The notes beneath the pieces are model-generated. The model did not search any database, had not been told where the DNA came from, and saw nothing but the letters and a program-made list of their open reading frames with translations. From Gemmatimonadota bacterium (lineage in GTDB: Bacteria > Gemmatimonadota > Gemmatimonadetes > Gemmatimonadales > GWC2-71-9): a stretch of DNA of 13,010 nt. Position 1 is the stretch's first letter; each line of letters opens with the position of its first letter. Positions 1 through 6,702 of this stretch are shown here, one piece after another. The DNA is taken from positions 1 through 13,010 of the forward strand of contig QHTY01000171.1 in the NCBI GenBank assembly GCA_003220985.1, read 5' to 3'. A program made the position numbers and the translations under genes.

Positions 1-1089
1 GCTATCGGTGACTTCGGTCCGTCCCTCAAAGGTCGCCTGGAAGAAACCGACACCACGGTTGCGGCGCAGTCCAGCATACGAGCCGTACGTCCAGCTCTTC
101 TGCTCTCGCAGGATCGTAAACAGGCGCGAATCGGAGCCGCCGCCCAGGACGTGCGTCGCGACCCGCGCGCCGTAATAGGCGGTGTCCGTCGGCAGGAACG
201 TCGTGTTGCCGATGACGATGTTGGATTGCACCGAACCCGGCCGGTTCACGAGCAGAATGTCGGTGCCGCGCTTGGCGGGCGGAGCAGGGAAGGCGGGCGC
301 CGGCGGCGCGCTGCCGCTCCAGCCGCCGAACGCCTGCATGGCGAGCTCGCGGGCGCGCGGCAACGTGATATCCCCGGCGACGACGAGCAGTGCCCCGCCA
401 GGGCGGAGCCGCCGTCCCGCGAACGAGACGACGTCGTTCCGCGTGATCGCCTTGTACGCGGCGGCGCTCGTGTTCCGGCCGTATGGATGGCGCCCGTAGA
501 TCTCCTTCTGGAAGGCACGGCTGGCGACGTTTTGCGGCTGCGACAGCTCCACCTCGAGCGCCGACAGGTATCGCGTCCGCGCCAGCTCGAGCTCCTGCTC
601 GGGGAACGTCGCCCGCCGCGTCACGTCGCCGAGCAGTGAGAATGCGAGGTCGGCGTGATCACTCAGGACGTCGACGGAGGCGGTCAGAAAATCGTCCCCA
701 GCGCTCGCGCCGATGCTGCCGCCCACGCCCTCGATGGCCGCGGCGATTTGCTCGGCGTTCCGCGTCGGCGTCCCCTTGGTGAGCAGCTCGGCGACAAACG
801 CGGCGACGCCTTCCTTGCCGGCCGGATCGTATGCGCTCCCGGCGCGAAAGTTCAGGCTGAGTGACAGCGTCGGCTGTTCATGGTTCTCCACGAGGAGCAG
901 CGTCATCCCGCTCGGCAGGGAGATCTCGCGGAACGGCGGGAACTGCACCGGACGCAGCCGTTCGGGCGCGGGGGGACGGGGAGGGAAGGGCTCCTGAGCG
1001 GAGAGTTGGAATGTTGGAAGGTTGGACAGTGTAAATACCAACATTCCAACCTTCCAACCGTCCAACGGTCCAACCGTGCTGCAGCTCAT
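1..1089 (-). CDS. M16 family peptidase-like protein, catalytically inactive partner (partial, C-terminus off window)
   Basis: The frame is open from an ATG at 1089 to the window edge (363 codons). The N-terminal M16 domain is recognisable (PSGMTLLLVENHEQPTLSL, then FRAGSAYDPAGKEGVAAFVAELLTKGT in two overlapping pieces). Where active members have HxxEH this protein reads A-A-F-V-A-E, so it lacks the zinc ligands. The second M16 domain begins near the left edge with a typical GGGSDSRLFTILRE stretch. M16B enzymes often work as an active/inactive pair, and the active subunit is the gene immediately upstream, overlapping by ATGA (stop 1088-1086, start 1089-1087). The first 30 residues are odd: they are encoded largely by an array of 8-bp repeats (1005-1076), yet they end in LSAQEPF, which resembles a signal-peptidase site. 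An internal ATG at 1044 is an alternative start. It is probably exported or envelope-associated. Confidence 0.9.
   Translation of the reverse strand, partial: MSCSTVGPLDGWKVGMLVFTLSNLPTFQLSAQEPFPPRPPAPERLRPVQFPPFREISLPSGMTLLLVENHEQPTLSLSLNFRAGSAYDPAGKEGVAAFVAELLTKGTPTRNAEQIAAAIEGVGGSIGASAGDDFLTASVDVLSDHADLAFSLLGDVTRRATFPEQELELARTRYLSALEVELSQPQNVASRAFQKEIYGRHPYGRNTSAAAYKAITRNDVVSFAGRRLRPGGALLVVAGDITLPRARELAMQAFGGWSGSAPPAPAFPAPPAKRGTDILLVNRPGSVQSNIVIGNTTFLPTDTAYYGARVATHVLGGGSDSRLFTILREQKSWTYGSYAGLRRNRGVGFFQATFEGRTEVTDS
1005..1076. repeat. Inverted array of 8-bp GTTGGANN repeats
   Basis: Three units lie on the plus strand (GTTGGAAT, GTTGGAAG, GTTGGACA at 1005-1028). After a short spacer, five units lie on the minus strand (1074 down to 1035: GTTGGACC, GTTGGACG, GTTGGAAG, GTTGGAAT, GTTGGTAT). 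The halves pair perfectly over 13-14 bp: 1005-1017 with 1038-1050, or 1013-1026 with 1045-1058. The array lies inside the 5' coding end of the second M16 gene and has no stop in that frame. The minus strand is rich in GG doublets and could form a two-tetrad quadruplex as well as a hairpin. Confidence 0.85.
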
Positions 1090-2450
1090 CGTGGACCTCC
1101 CGACGCCGGAGCCGCACCAGGCCTCACGATCAGCAGCGTCAAGTTAGCGGGAGCCAGATACGTATTCGCGACGCGCTTCACATCATCGCTCGTCACCGCG
1201 ACCAGATGGTCGAGGTCGGTGTTGATCTCGTCGATGGATGCATGGAACGTGAGATAGTGGTGGAGCTCCTCGGCCTTCCCGAGCGTCGTCTCGCGGTTGT
1301 CGATGAAGCCCGCGCGCAGCACGTTCTTCGCCTTGTCGAGCTCGTCCGCCGTGATGCCATTGGCGCGGATCGAGTCGAGCTGCAGACCGAGCAAGCTATC
1401 CAGCCGCTCGGCGGAGACGCCCTGATTCACGATGCCGTAGGCTGCGAGCACGCCCGGCCCGTTGCGTGAGCCGTAGGGGTTGAGGATCGCACCCGCGCCC
1501 ACGGCCGCCTTCTCGCGCCGCACGACCGACACATTCAAGCGTGAGCTCTCGCCCTGGCCGAGGATGATGTTGAGAATCTCGAGGGCCGGCGTATCCGCGG
1601 CGCGATGCTCGGGGATACGGTACAGCCGCATGACGAGATCGAGATTCGCCTGCGCGTCGTGCACGTCGCGCCGTTGCGGTCCTTTTGCCGCTGCCGTGCT
1701 CGCGTCACAACGCGGCGCCTCCGGTGCCGCATGACTCGGCACGCCGGCGAAGTACTCGTTCACGAGGCGGCGCAGCTCGATCGGGCTGAAATCGCCGACC
1801 ACCACCAGCGTCGCGTTGTTCGGCGCGTAGTACGTATCGAAAAAGGCCTGCACGTCCGGCAGCTTTGCCCCGTCGAGATCGGCCATCGATCCGATCACCG
1901 TGTGCGCATAAGGGAAACAGCTCGTGCTATCAAACGGCCACGTGAGGCCGTCGGTGAAGGCCGCGGCGTATGGCTGATTGTCGACGCGCAGGCGGCGCTC
2001 TTCTTTGACCGCCTGTCGCTGATTCTCGAAATTCTGCTCCGTGATCGCGAGGGACCGCATGCGGTCGGCTTCGAGCCAGAGCGCGAGGTTGAGCCGATTC
2101 GACGGCACCGTCTCCCAATAATTGGTCCGGTCTTCGGCGGTGCTGCCGTTGTAGTTGCCGCCGGCGCGCTCGACGAGCTGCCCGTGCTCGGATTTCTTCA
2201 CGTGCGCCGACCCCTCGAACATCATGTGCTCGAACAGGTGCGCGAACCCCGAGCGACCGGGTCGCTCATTGCGGGAGCCGACCTCGTACCAGACGTCCAC
2301 GGTGACGATCGGCGTCGAGTGGTCTGGGGAGAAGATGACGCGCAGGCCATTCGGCAAGGTGAATTGCTCGAACGCGATGCGGCCGGACATGCCGGCCTGG
2401 CCGGCGAGTGTTCCAGGCAGCACCACCAGGAGCGCGAACAGTTTACGCAT
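1086..2450 (-). CDS. Secreted M16 family zinc metallopeptidase (active subunit)
   Basis: 454 residues. The N-terminus MRKLFALLVVLPGTLAGQAG is a clear signal peptide, so the enzyme acts outside the cytoplasm. The inverted zinc motif HxxEH is intact as H71-L-F-E74-H75 within GFAHLFEHMMFEGS, and the third zinc ligand is Glu150 or Glu151 in AVKEERR. The C-terminal M16 domain includes ILGQGESSRLNVSVVRREKA. Length and two-domain layout fit the bacterial processing-peptidase/PqqL-like M16B class of about 430-460 residues. The ATG at 2450 overlaps the end of the amidohydrolase (TAA at 2445-2443) by 8 bp, and the stop overlaps the next gene's start as ATGA. The downstream gene is an inactive homologue, so a heterodimer is likely. 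Substrate unknown; its link to the CoA operon is unclear. Confidence 0.95.
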   Translation of the reverse strand: MRKLFALLVVLPGTLAGQAGMSGRIAFEQFTLPNGLRVIFSPDHSTPIVTVDVWYEVGSRNERPGRSGFAHLFEHMMFEGSAHVKKSEHGQLVERAGGNYNGSTAEDRTNYWETVPSNRLNLALWLEADRMRSLAITEQNFENQRQAVKEERRLRVDNQPYAAAFTDGLTWPFDSTSCFPYAHTVIGSMADLDGAKLPDVQAFFDTYYAPNNATLVVVGDFSPIELRRLVNEYFAGVPSHAAPEAPRCDASTAAAKGPQRRDVHDAQANLDLVMRLYRIPEHRAADTPALEILNIILGQGESSRLNVSVVRREKAAVGAGAILNPYGSRNGPGVLAAYGIVNQGVSAERLDSLLGLQLDSIRANGITADELDKAKNVLRAGFIDNRETTLGKAEELHHYLTFHASIDEINTDLDHLVAVTSDDVKRVANTYLAPANLTLLIVRPGAAPASGGPR

Positions 2451-3312
2451 GTGGGCGAGGCTCCATAGGGAAGAGCGCCAAAGCGTTGGTTTCGAGGATC
2501 GCCTGTTGCTGCGCTTTCGTCAGCGGCAAGGCCAGGAATTGATCGATGTTCTGCCGGAGATCCTTCACACCGGGGCTGGGCCAATCGGTGCCCCACAGCA
2601 CGCGGTCCACGACCTCCGGCAGGCGGGGAAAGTACTCCAGCAACTTGGAGGGCGGAATGCCTGAGACATCGAGCCTGACTTGCCCATGACGTCGCAGGAT
2701 GAAAAACGCTTCCTCCATGTACAACGGACGTCCGCCGTGCGCCATGACGAGCTGGAGATCGGGAAAATCGATGGCGACGTCGTCGAGCTCGAGCGGATTG
2801 CCGTACTTCGAGCGCGCCCCCGGAAAGATCGAGGTGCCGGTGTGAATCATGACCGGCAGGCCACGCTCCTCACACCGCCGATAGATCTTGCCGAGCGCCG
2901 TGAGACCGTTGCTATAGGCGTTGGCGGGAAATGCCTGATGGGGCGGGTGAATCTTGATCAGCCGAATGCCCAAATCGATCAGGCGGTCGACGTCGCCGCT
3001 GGGGTCCTTGGTGAAGCGCGCGTGCACGCCGCCGTAGGGAATCAACCGCTCCGGGTTCGCGCGCGCGTAATTCGCCGAAAACGTGTTCGTTGAATCGTCG
3101 AACCCCATGATGTCGGGACTGGGGTAGTTCACGAGCCCAACGCGCCACACCCCCGAGCGATCCATTACGTCGAGCAAGGCGCGCGGATCGTCCATGACGG
3201 AGATCAGGAAACTCCAATGATCTTCCTTTCCCCTGCGCATCGCCTCCTGGACTTTGGGCTTGAGGTCGCGCCACGGCTGAATGTGGATGTGGACGTCCGT
3301 GATCCGGCTCAG
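2443..3312 (-). CDS. Amidohydrolase family (PF04909-type, TIM-barrel) protein, non-AUG start
   Basis: 289 residues when read from a CTG at 3312, which overlaps the preceding TGA as CTGA. The first ATG (3240) would remove the metal motif seen as TDVHIHIQPW (His8, His10), so the protein must begin upstream. No in-frame ATG, GTG or TTG exists between 3240 and the upstream in-frame stop. ATC at 3303, giving ITDVHIH, is another non-standard possibility. Other active-site positions: Lys120 and His122 in RLIKIHPPH, His157 in VMIHTGT, His192 in VMAHGGRP and Asp243 in LWGTDWP. This is the amidohydrolase_2 family, which includes ACMSD- and gamma-resorcylate-type decarboxylases and lactone hydrolases. 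In an aromatic-CoA operon, a hydrolytic or decarboxylating step on a ring-derived intermediate is plausible, but the substrate cannot be read from sequence. Confidence 0.88.
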   Translation of the reverse strand: MSRITDVHIHIQPWRDLKPKVQEAMRRGKEDHWSFLISVMDDPRALLDVMDRSGVWRVGLVNYPSPDIMGFDDSTNTFSANYARANPERLIPYGGVHARFTKDPSGDVDRLIDLGIRLIKIHPPHQAFPANAYSNGLTALGKIYRRCEERGLPVMIHTGTSIFPGARSKYGNPLELDDVAIDFPDLQLVMAHGGRPLYMEEAFFILRRHGQVRLDVSGIPPSKLLEYFPRLPEVVDRVLWGTDWPSPGVKDLRQNIDQFLALPLTKAQQQAILETNALALFPMEPRPHA

Positions 3313-4139
3313 TCGCTCCAGGTGTAGAACCCCTTTCCCGACTTCTTGCCCAGCTCCCCCTTCTTGACCTTGTCTCGCAAGATCTTCGGCGGCTCATACT
3401 GCGGCTTGCCGAGCGTCGTATGGAGGTACTCGGCGATCGCCAGACGCACATCGAGCCCCACAAGGTCGGTGAGCTTGAGTGGTCCCATCGGATGGTTGTA
3501 GCCCAGCTCCATCGCCTTGTCGATATCCTCCGCGCTCGCCACCTCCTGCTCCAGCATGCGCATCGCTTCGAGACCGAGCACGACACCGAGCCGGCTCGAC
3601 GCGAATCCGGGCGAGTCGCGCACGACGATCGGCTCCTTGCCGAGCTGGCGGGCGAACGCGACAGCACGTTCGGCTGCCGGGCGGCTGTCGCGGCCGTGCG
3701 TCACCACCTCCACGAGCTTCATCGCGTGCGCGGGATTGAAGAAGTGCATGCCGACGAGACGCGCGGGCTGTGACATCACGGATGAAATGTCCGCGATCGA
3801 CAGGGACGACGTGTTGGAGGCGAGCAGCGCGTCCCGTGGGGCGGCATGCTCCACGTCTACAAAGAGACGCTGTTTGATCGCCAGATCTTCGACGACCGCT
3901 TCGATCACAATGTCCGCGTCGCTCACCGCGGCGCGGATCTCGGGGACCGCGACGACTCGCCCGGTCACGACCTTGCCACGCGCAGCTCCGCGGGCAGTGA
4001 GAGCCGCGATCCTATCGAGCGCCTGAGGCAGGGCCTCGGCACGCGCGTCGGTGAGCACGACCTCGCATCCCGCCAGCGCCGCAGCGTAGGCGATGCCGTG
4101 GCCCATCGTCCCGGCGCCAATGACCGCGACGCGTGTCAG
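3309..4139 (-). CDS. 3-hydroxyacyl-CoA (3-hydroxybutyryl-CoA) dehydrogenase, PaaH/Hbd type, CTG start
   Basis: 276 residues if it begins at CTG 4139. The Rossmann motif is TRVAVIGAGTMGHGIA (G8-A-G10-T-M-G13). The first ATG, at 4106, falls inside this motif and would delete the first two glycines. Going upstream in frame there is no ATG, GTG or TTG before the TAG stop; CTG 4139 has GAGG 8 nt upstream (4151-4148). Catalytic His132 lies in GMHFFNPAHAMKLVEVV with Glu144 after it. The C-terminal dimerisation domain carries GYNHPMGPLKLTDLVGLDV. It oxidises (S)-3-hydroxyacyl-CoA to 3-ketoacyl-CoA with NAD. With the thiolase and hydratases of the same operon it completes beta-oxidation of the ring-cleavage product, the PaaH role in phenylacetate catabolism. 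It overlaps the amidohydrolase start by CTGA. Confidence 0.93.
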   Translation of the reverse strand: MTRVAVIGAGTMGHGIAYAAALAGCEVVLTDARAEALPQALDRIAALTARGAARGKVVTGRVVAVPEIRAAVSDADIVIEAVVEDLAIKQRLFVDVEHAAPRDALLASNTSSLSIADISSVMSQPARLVGMHFFNPAHAMKLVEVVTHGRDSRPAAERAVAFARQLGKEPIVVRDSPGFASSRLGVVLGLEAMRMLEQEVASAEDIDKAMELGYNHPMGPLKLTDLVGLDVRLAIAEYLHTTLGKPQYEPPKILRDKVKKGELGKKSGKGFYTWSD

Positions 4140-4149
4140 GGGAAGGACC

Positions 4150-4836
4150 TCATGCCGCGCGGGACGCGTCTACGATCCGGCGGGCCCGCTCAGGATGGTT
4201 GGTGCAGATGCCATCGACGCCCCAGCGCACCAGGCGCTCCGTGTCGCTCGGATTGTCCACCGTCCACGCAATGATCGTGGCACTGAGACCGTGTACGGTC
4301 TTCACCAGCGGGTCGTCCAGTGTCGAACGTTCCTGCCACAGCGTCTGTGCCGACGCATCGTCCAGCGTCTGGCGAGGATCCTTGGTCGGCACCTCGGACA
4401 GCACCCCGCGCGGCAGCGACGGCCGCTTCTCGCCCAGGCGCCGGACCACGTGAAATGCGAAGCTGTGCACCGCGTACCCACCGGGGTTGGGCCCGCGATC
4501 GAGCGCCCCGAGCAACCGATCGTCCCAGCGTGGGTCGAGCACCTTCACTTCGACGAACACCTTGAGCATGCCGAGCACCTCCAGCGCTTGTGCCAAGGTC
4601 GGGATCAGTTCGCCATTGGCGAGCGGCACCGTGGACAGGTCGCGCCACCGCGCCTGCGCGATCGGCAGTCCGAGTACGGAGGGGTCGTGATGGACGACGA
4701 TCTCGCCGTCGATCGTCGCGTGGACGTCGAGCTCCACGCCGTCGGCGCCCTGGCCAGCCGCGGCACGGAACGCCGCTAGAGAGTTCTCCAGCTCGACGCT
4801 GGAGGCGCCCCGGTGGGCAATGACCAGAGGCTTCAC
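4150..4836 (-). CDS. Glycerophosphodiester phosphodiesterase family protein
   Basis: 228 residues from a GTG at 4836 that overlaps the oxygenase stop as GTGA. GDPD hallmarks are present: IAHRGAS (His8, Arg9), ELENSLAAF, GADGVELDVHAT (Glu35, Asp37), IVVHHDPS (His50), VFVEVK, and near the C-terminus IAWTVDN and GVDGICTNHPE. There is no signal peptide, so it is probably cytoplasmic. The family hydrolyses glycerophosphodiesters to glycerol-3-phosphate and an alcohol. Its place between an aryl-CoA oxygenase and a hydroxyacyl-CoA dehydrogenase is unexpected; it may simply ride in the operon, or supply phospholipid-derived substrate. The family call is firm; the physiological substrate is not known. 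Confidence 0.94.
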   Translation of the reverse strand: MKPLVIAHRGASSVELENSLAAFRAAAGQGADGVELDVHATIDGEIVVHHDPSVLGLPIAQARWRDLSTVPLANGELIPTLAQALEVLGMLKVFVEVKVLDPRWDDRLLGALDRGPNPGGYAVHSFAFHVVRRLGEKRPSLPRGVLSEVPTKDPRQTLDDASAQTLWQERSTLDDPLVKTVHGLSATIIAWTVDNPSDTERLVRWGVDGICTNHPERARRIVDASRAA

Positions 4837-5963
4837 TGCTGCAGGCTGTCGGCTTTCTTCGGCTCGATCCAGTCCGGCTCTTTCTCGATGTCGTGCACGA
4901 TGGCGATATCTTCCGGGCGCGGCATCACCGTTTCGAGATAGGCCGGATACTTCGCGTCGTCGAGCGGTTGCCCGTTGACCATGTACTTCTGGTGCGCATA
5001 CATCCCGATGCGCCGGTTAAACTTGAGTTCCGGGACCTTGAGCTGCCGCTCGCGCTCCGGGATGAACATGTTCAGCCGCTCGACGAGCTTCACGATCTCC
5101 TGGCGATACAGGTTGCGCGCCATCTCGTTCAGCTTGCTCTTGTCCGGCTCGGCGCCGTTCGTGGGGTTTTCCCGTTCGTCATACCTGCCCTTGAGTCCCC
5201 ACACGTACGCCCAGTGCGCGGACGAGGAGTTGTCGGTGCCGAAGAGGTCGAACGCCGTGGGGATCCACTTATAGAAGAAGCGCTGGATCACGTCCGGCGG
5301 CATCTTGCCGGCCTTCACGATACGGAGCAGCCCGTTGTTGCCGGTGCCAAGGTGGTACGACTCTTCCTTCAGCATCGGACCCATCGACCGGGACAGCGGA
5401 TCGAACGCCGAGACGGACAGCATCTTCAGCTGAAACTTGCCGTCGCGGTCGATGAACTGCGTGTAGGTGAAGAAGTCGAGCCAGTTGTCGACGATCTCAT
5501 TGAAGGAGCCGAGGAGCCGCTCGCCCTCGTCGGCGCGCCGCTCGAGCAGCTTGGCCGCTTCGCGCTTGCCCTCGTCGCCGAAATGCGTGCAGAGCAGGTA
5601 CGACATCTGCCAGCCGTGCCGCATCTCTTCGGTCATCACGCGCTGCAGCGACAGCAGATCGTAGTCGGAGGGTGCGTGCTGCAGCAGGTTGCGCTGCTGC
5701 TCCACCGACGCGAATTCGGTGTCGCCCTGATACACGATCAGATTGAGCAGGGCGTCGCGGATGCGCTGATCGGGGATGTGCATCACGGTCGGCCATTTGC
5801 GCTGGCCTTTGTAATGCCCGAACTCGATGTGGGCCACTTCGGGCTCGCCGAACTTTGCCTCGAACCCGTACTTGCGAAGATCGCCCTGCGGCAGGCCGAT
5901 CGAGTCCTGCCAGTAGCGGAAGTAATCGATCCAGTCGTCAAAGTTGTGGAGTTTGCGGACCAT
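4833..5963 (-). CDS. BoxB/PaaA-type diiron aryl-CoA epoxidase (phenylacetic acid catabolic protein family)
   Basis: 376 residues from ATG 5963, with AAGGAA about 8 nt upstream. The sequence resembles benzoyl-CoA 2,3-epoxidase BoxB: FGHYKGQ, YQGDTEFASVEQQRNLL, FIDRDGKFQLK, GLKGRYDE, FNRRIGMYA. Diiron ligands are visible: Glu83 in GDTE, the ExxH pair Glu113/His116 in TEEMRHGW, Asp172 or Asp174 in DRDGK, and the second ExxH Glu201/His204 in KEESYH. The spacing agrees with BoxB as I remember it. The protein is about 100 residues shorter than BoxB (about 470) and longer than PaaA (about 310), and KEESYH and the DLFGTDNSS region are reminiscent of PaaA. Predicted role: O2-dependent epoxidation of the ring of an aromatic acyl-CoA in the cytoplasm. 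A reductase (BoxA or PaaE) would be needed and is not in the window. The next gene upstream in the operon is the PaaG-like isomerase, 1 nt away. Confidence 0.85.
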   Translation of the reverse strand: MVRKLHNFDDWIDYFRYWQDSIGLPQGDLRKYGFEAKFGEPEVAHIEFGHYKGQRKWPTVMHIPDQRIRDALLNLIVYQGDTEFASVEQQRNLLQHAPSDYDLLSLQRVMTEEMRHGWQMSYLLCTHFGDEGKREAAKLLERRADEGERLLGSFNEIVDNWLDFFTYTQFIDRDGKFQLKMLSVSAFDPLSRSMGPMLKEESYHLGTGNNGLLRIVKAGKMPPDVIQRFFYKWIPTAFDLFGTDNSSSAHWAYVWGLKGRYDERENPTNGAEPDKSKLNEMARNLYRQEIVKLVERLNMFIPERERQLKVPELKFNRRIGMYAHQKYMVNGQPLDDAKYPAYLETVMPRPEDIAIVHDIEKEPDWIEPKKADSLQQ

Positions 5964-5964
5964 T

Positions 5965-6702
5965 TCAGCGATTCCTTATGAGTTGGCGGGCTTCCGGAGT
6001 GGCGAACAGCGCTTCCTGATCGGCGATTTCGATGTCGAGCATTTCTGCGAGCGTGCTGTGCAGCGAGCGATACAGCGCCGCCTTTGCCTTGCGCACCGCC
6101 AGCGGCGCCATTCCCGCCCAGCGCTTAGCGAGGGCCGCGGTCTCGGCGGCTAGGGATTCGGGCGAAACAACTCGATCGAACAATCCGAGCTGCTGCGCTT
6201 CACCGGCAGCGACCATTCGCGCGCTCCACACCAGCTCGAGCGCCTTCGAGATGCTGGTCAAGCGAGGGAGGAAGTAGCTGCCGCCCCAGTCCGGCCCGAG
6301 GCCGAGCTTGTGGAATACCTGGCCAATCGATGCTTGATCCGACGCCAGCCGGTAGTCGCAGGCGAGCGCGAGGTTGGCTCCCCCGCCGGCGGCGGCGCCG
6401 TTGACCGCGGCCAGCACAGGTTTGGGCGCGTTGCGAATCGCGAGCGCGATGTCTTTGCCCGCGCGCACGAGCTGCTCACCCTGGCTTCCGAGGACGCCCA
6501 GATCGGCGCCGGCGCAAAAGGCGCGTCCCGCGCCCGTTATGACGATGACGCGCACGGCATCGGCCGCGGCGAGCATGCGGAGCGCCTCGAGCAGATCCTC
6601 GCACATGTCCGGATCGAATGCATTGAGCTTGTCGGGGCGGTTCAGGGTGGCCGTCCCGACGTGATCGGTGATTTCGACCAGGATGCGCTCGTAGGCGGCC
6701 AT
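5965..6702 (-). CDS. Enoyl-CoA hydratase/isomerase family protein, PaaG-like
   Basis: 245 residues from ATG 6702, which shares a base with the thiolase stop (TGATG). It is a crotonase-fold protein: NRPDKLNAF, oxyanion-hole segment AFCAGADLG (about 61-69), second oxyanion segment GAAAGGGANLALACDY (about 102-117), and KLGLGPDWGGSYFLPRL (132-148). Where true hydratases have two catalytic glutamates it has Asn110 and Asp138. The pattern KLGLxPDxGGxxFLPRL is that of PaaG, the 1,2-epoxyphenylacetyl-CoA isomerase (oxepin-forming). This supports an isomerase, not a hydratase. Its position next to the diiron epoxidase gene fits isomerisation of the epoxide product. A general delta3,delta2-enoyl-CoA isomerase role is the alternative. 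A longer open frame upstream to 6906 overlaps the thiolase and is not needed. Confidence 0.9.
   Translation of the reverse strand: MAAYERILVEITDHVGTATLNRPDKLNAFDPDMCEDLLEALRMLAAADAVRVIVITGAGRAFCAGADLGVLGSQGEQLVRAGKDIALAIRNAPKPVLAAVNGAAAGGGANLALACDYRLASDQASIGQVFHKLGLGPDWGGSYFLPRLTSISKALELVWSARMVAAGEAQQLGLFDRVVSPESLAAETAALAKRWAGMAPLAVRKAKAALYRSLHSTLAEMLDIEIADQEALFATPEARQLIRNR

Noticed and set aside
1005..1076. CRISPR array
   Set aside because: Units are 8 bp, directly adjacent, without spacers, and occur in both orientations.
1005..1076. Simple intrinsic terminator between the two M16 genes
   Set aside because: It can form a stem, but it lies inside an open coding frame after the start codon, has multiple register choices and no T-tract.
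1605..2468. A 287-codon plus-strand open frame
   Set aside because: Antisense to the M16 peptidase, which has signal peptide and HxxEH.
2443..3240. Amidohydrolase starting at the first ATG (3240)
   Set aside because: This start would remove the HxH metal ligands (TDVHIHIQPW) that are encoded in frame just upstream.
4893..5981. A 362-codon plus-strand open frame
   Set aside because: It is exactly antisense to the diiron oxygenase, a common artefact in high-GC DNA, and its translation has no recognisable motifs.
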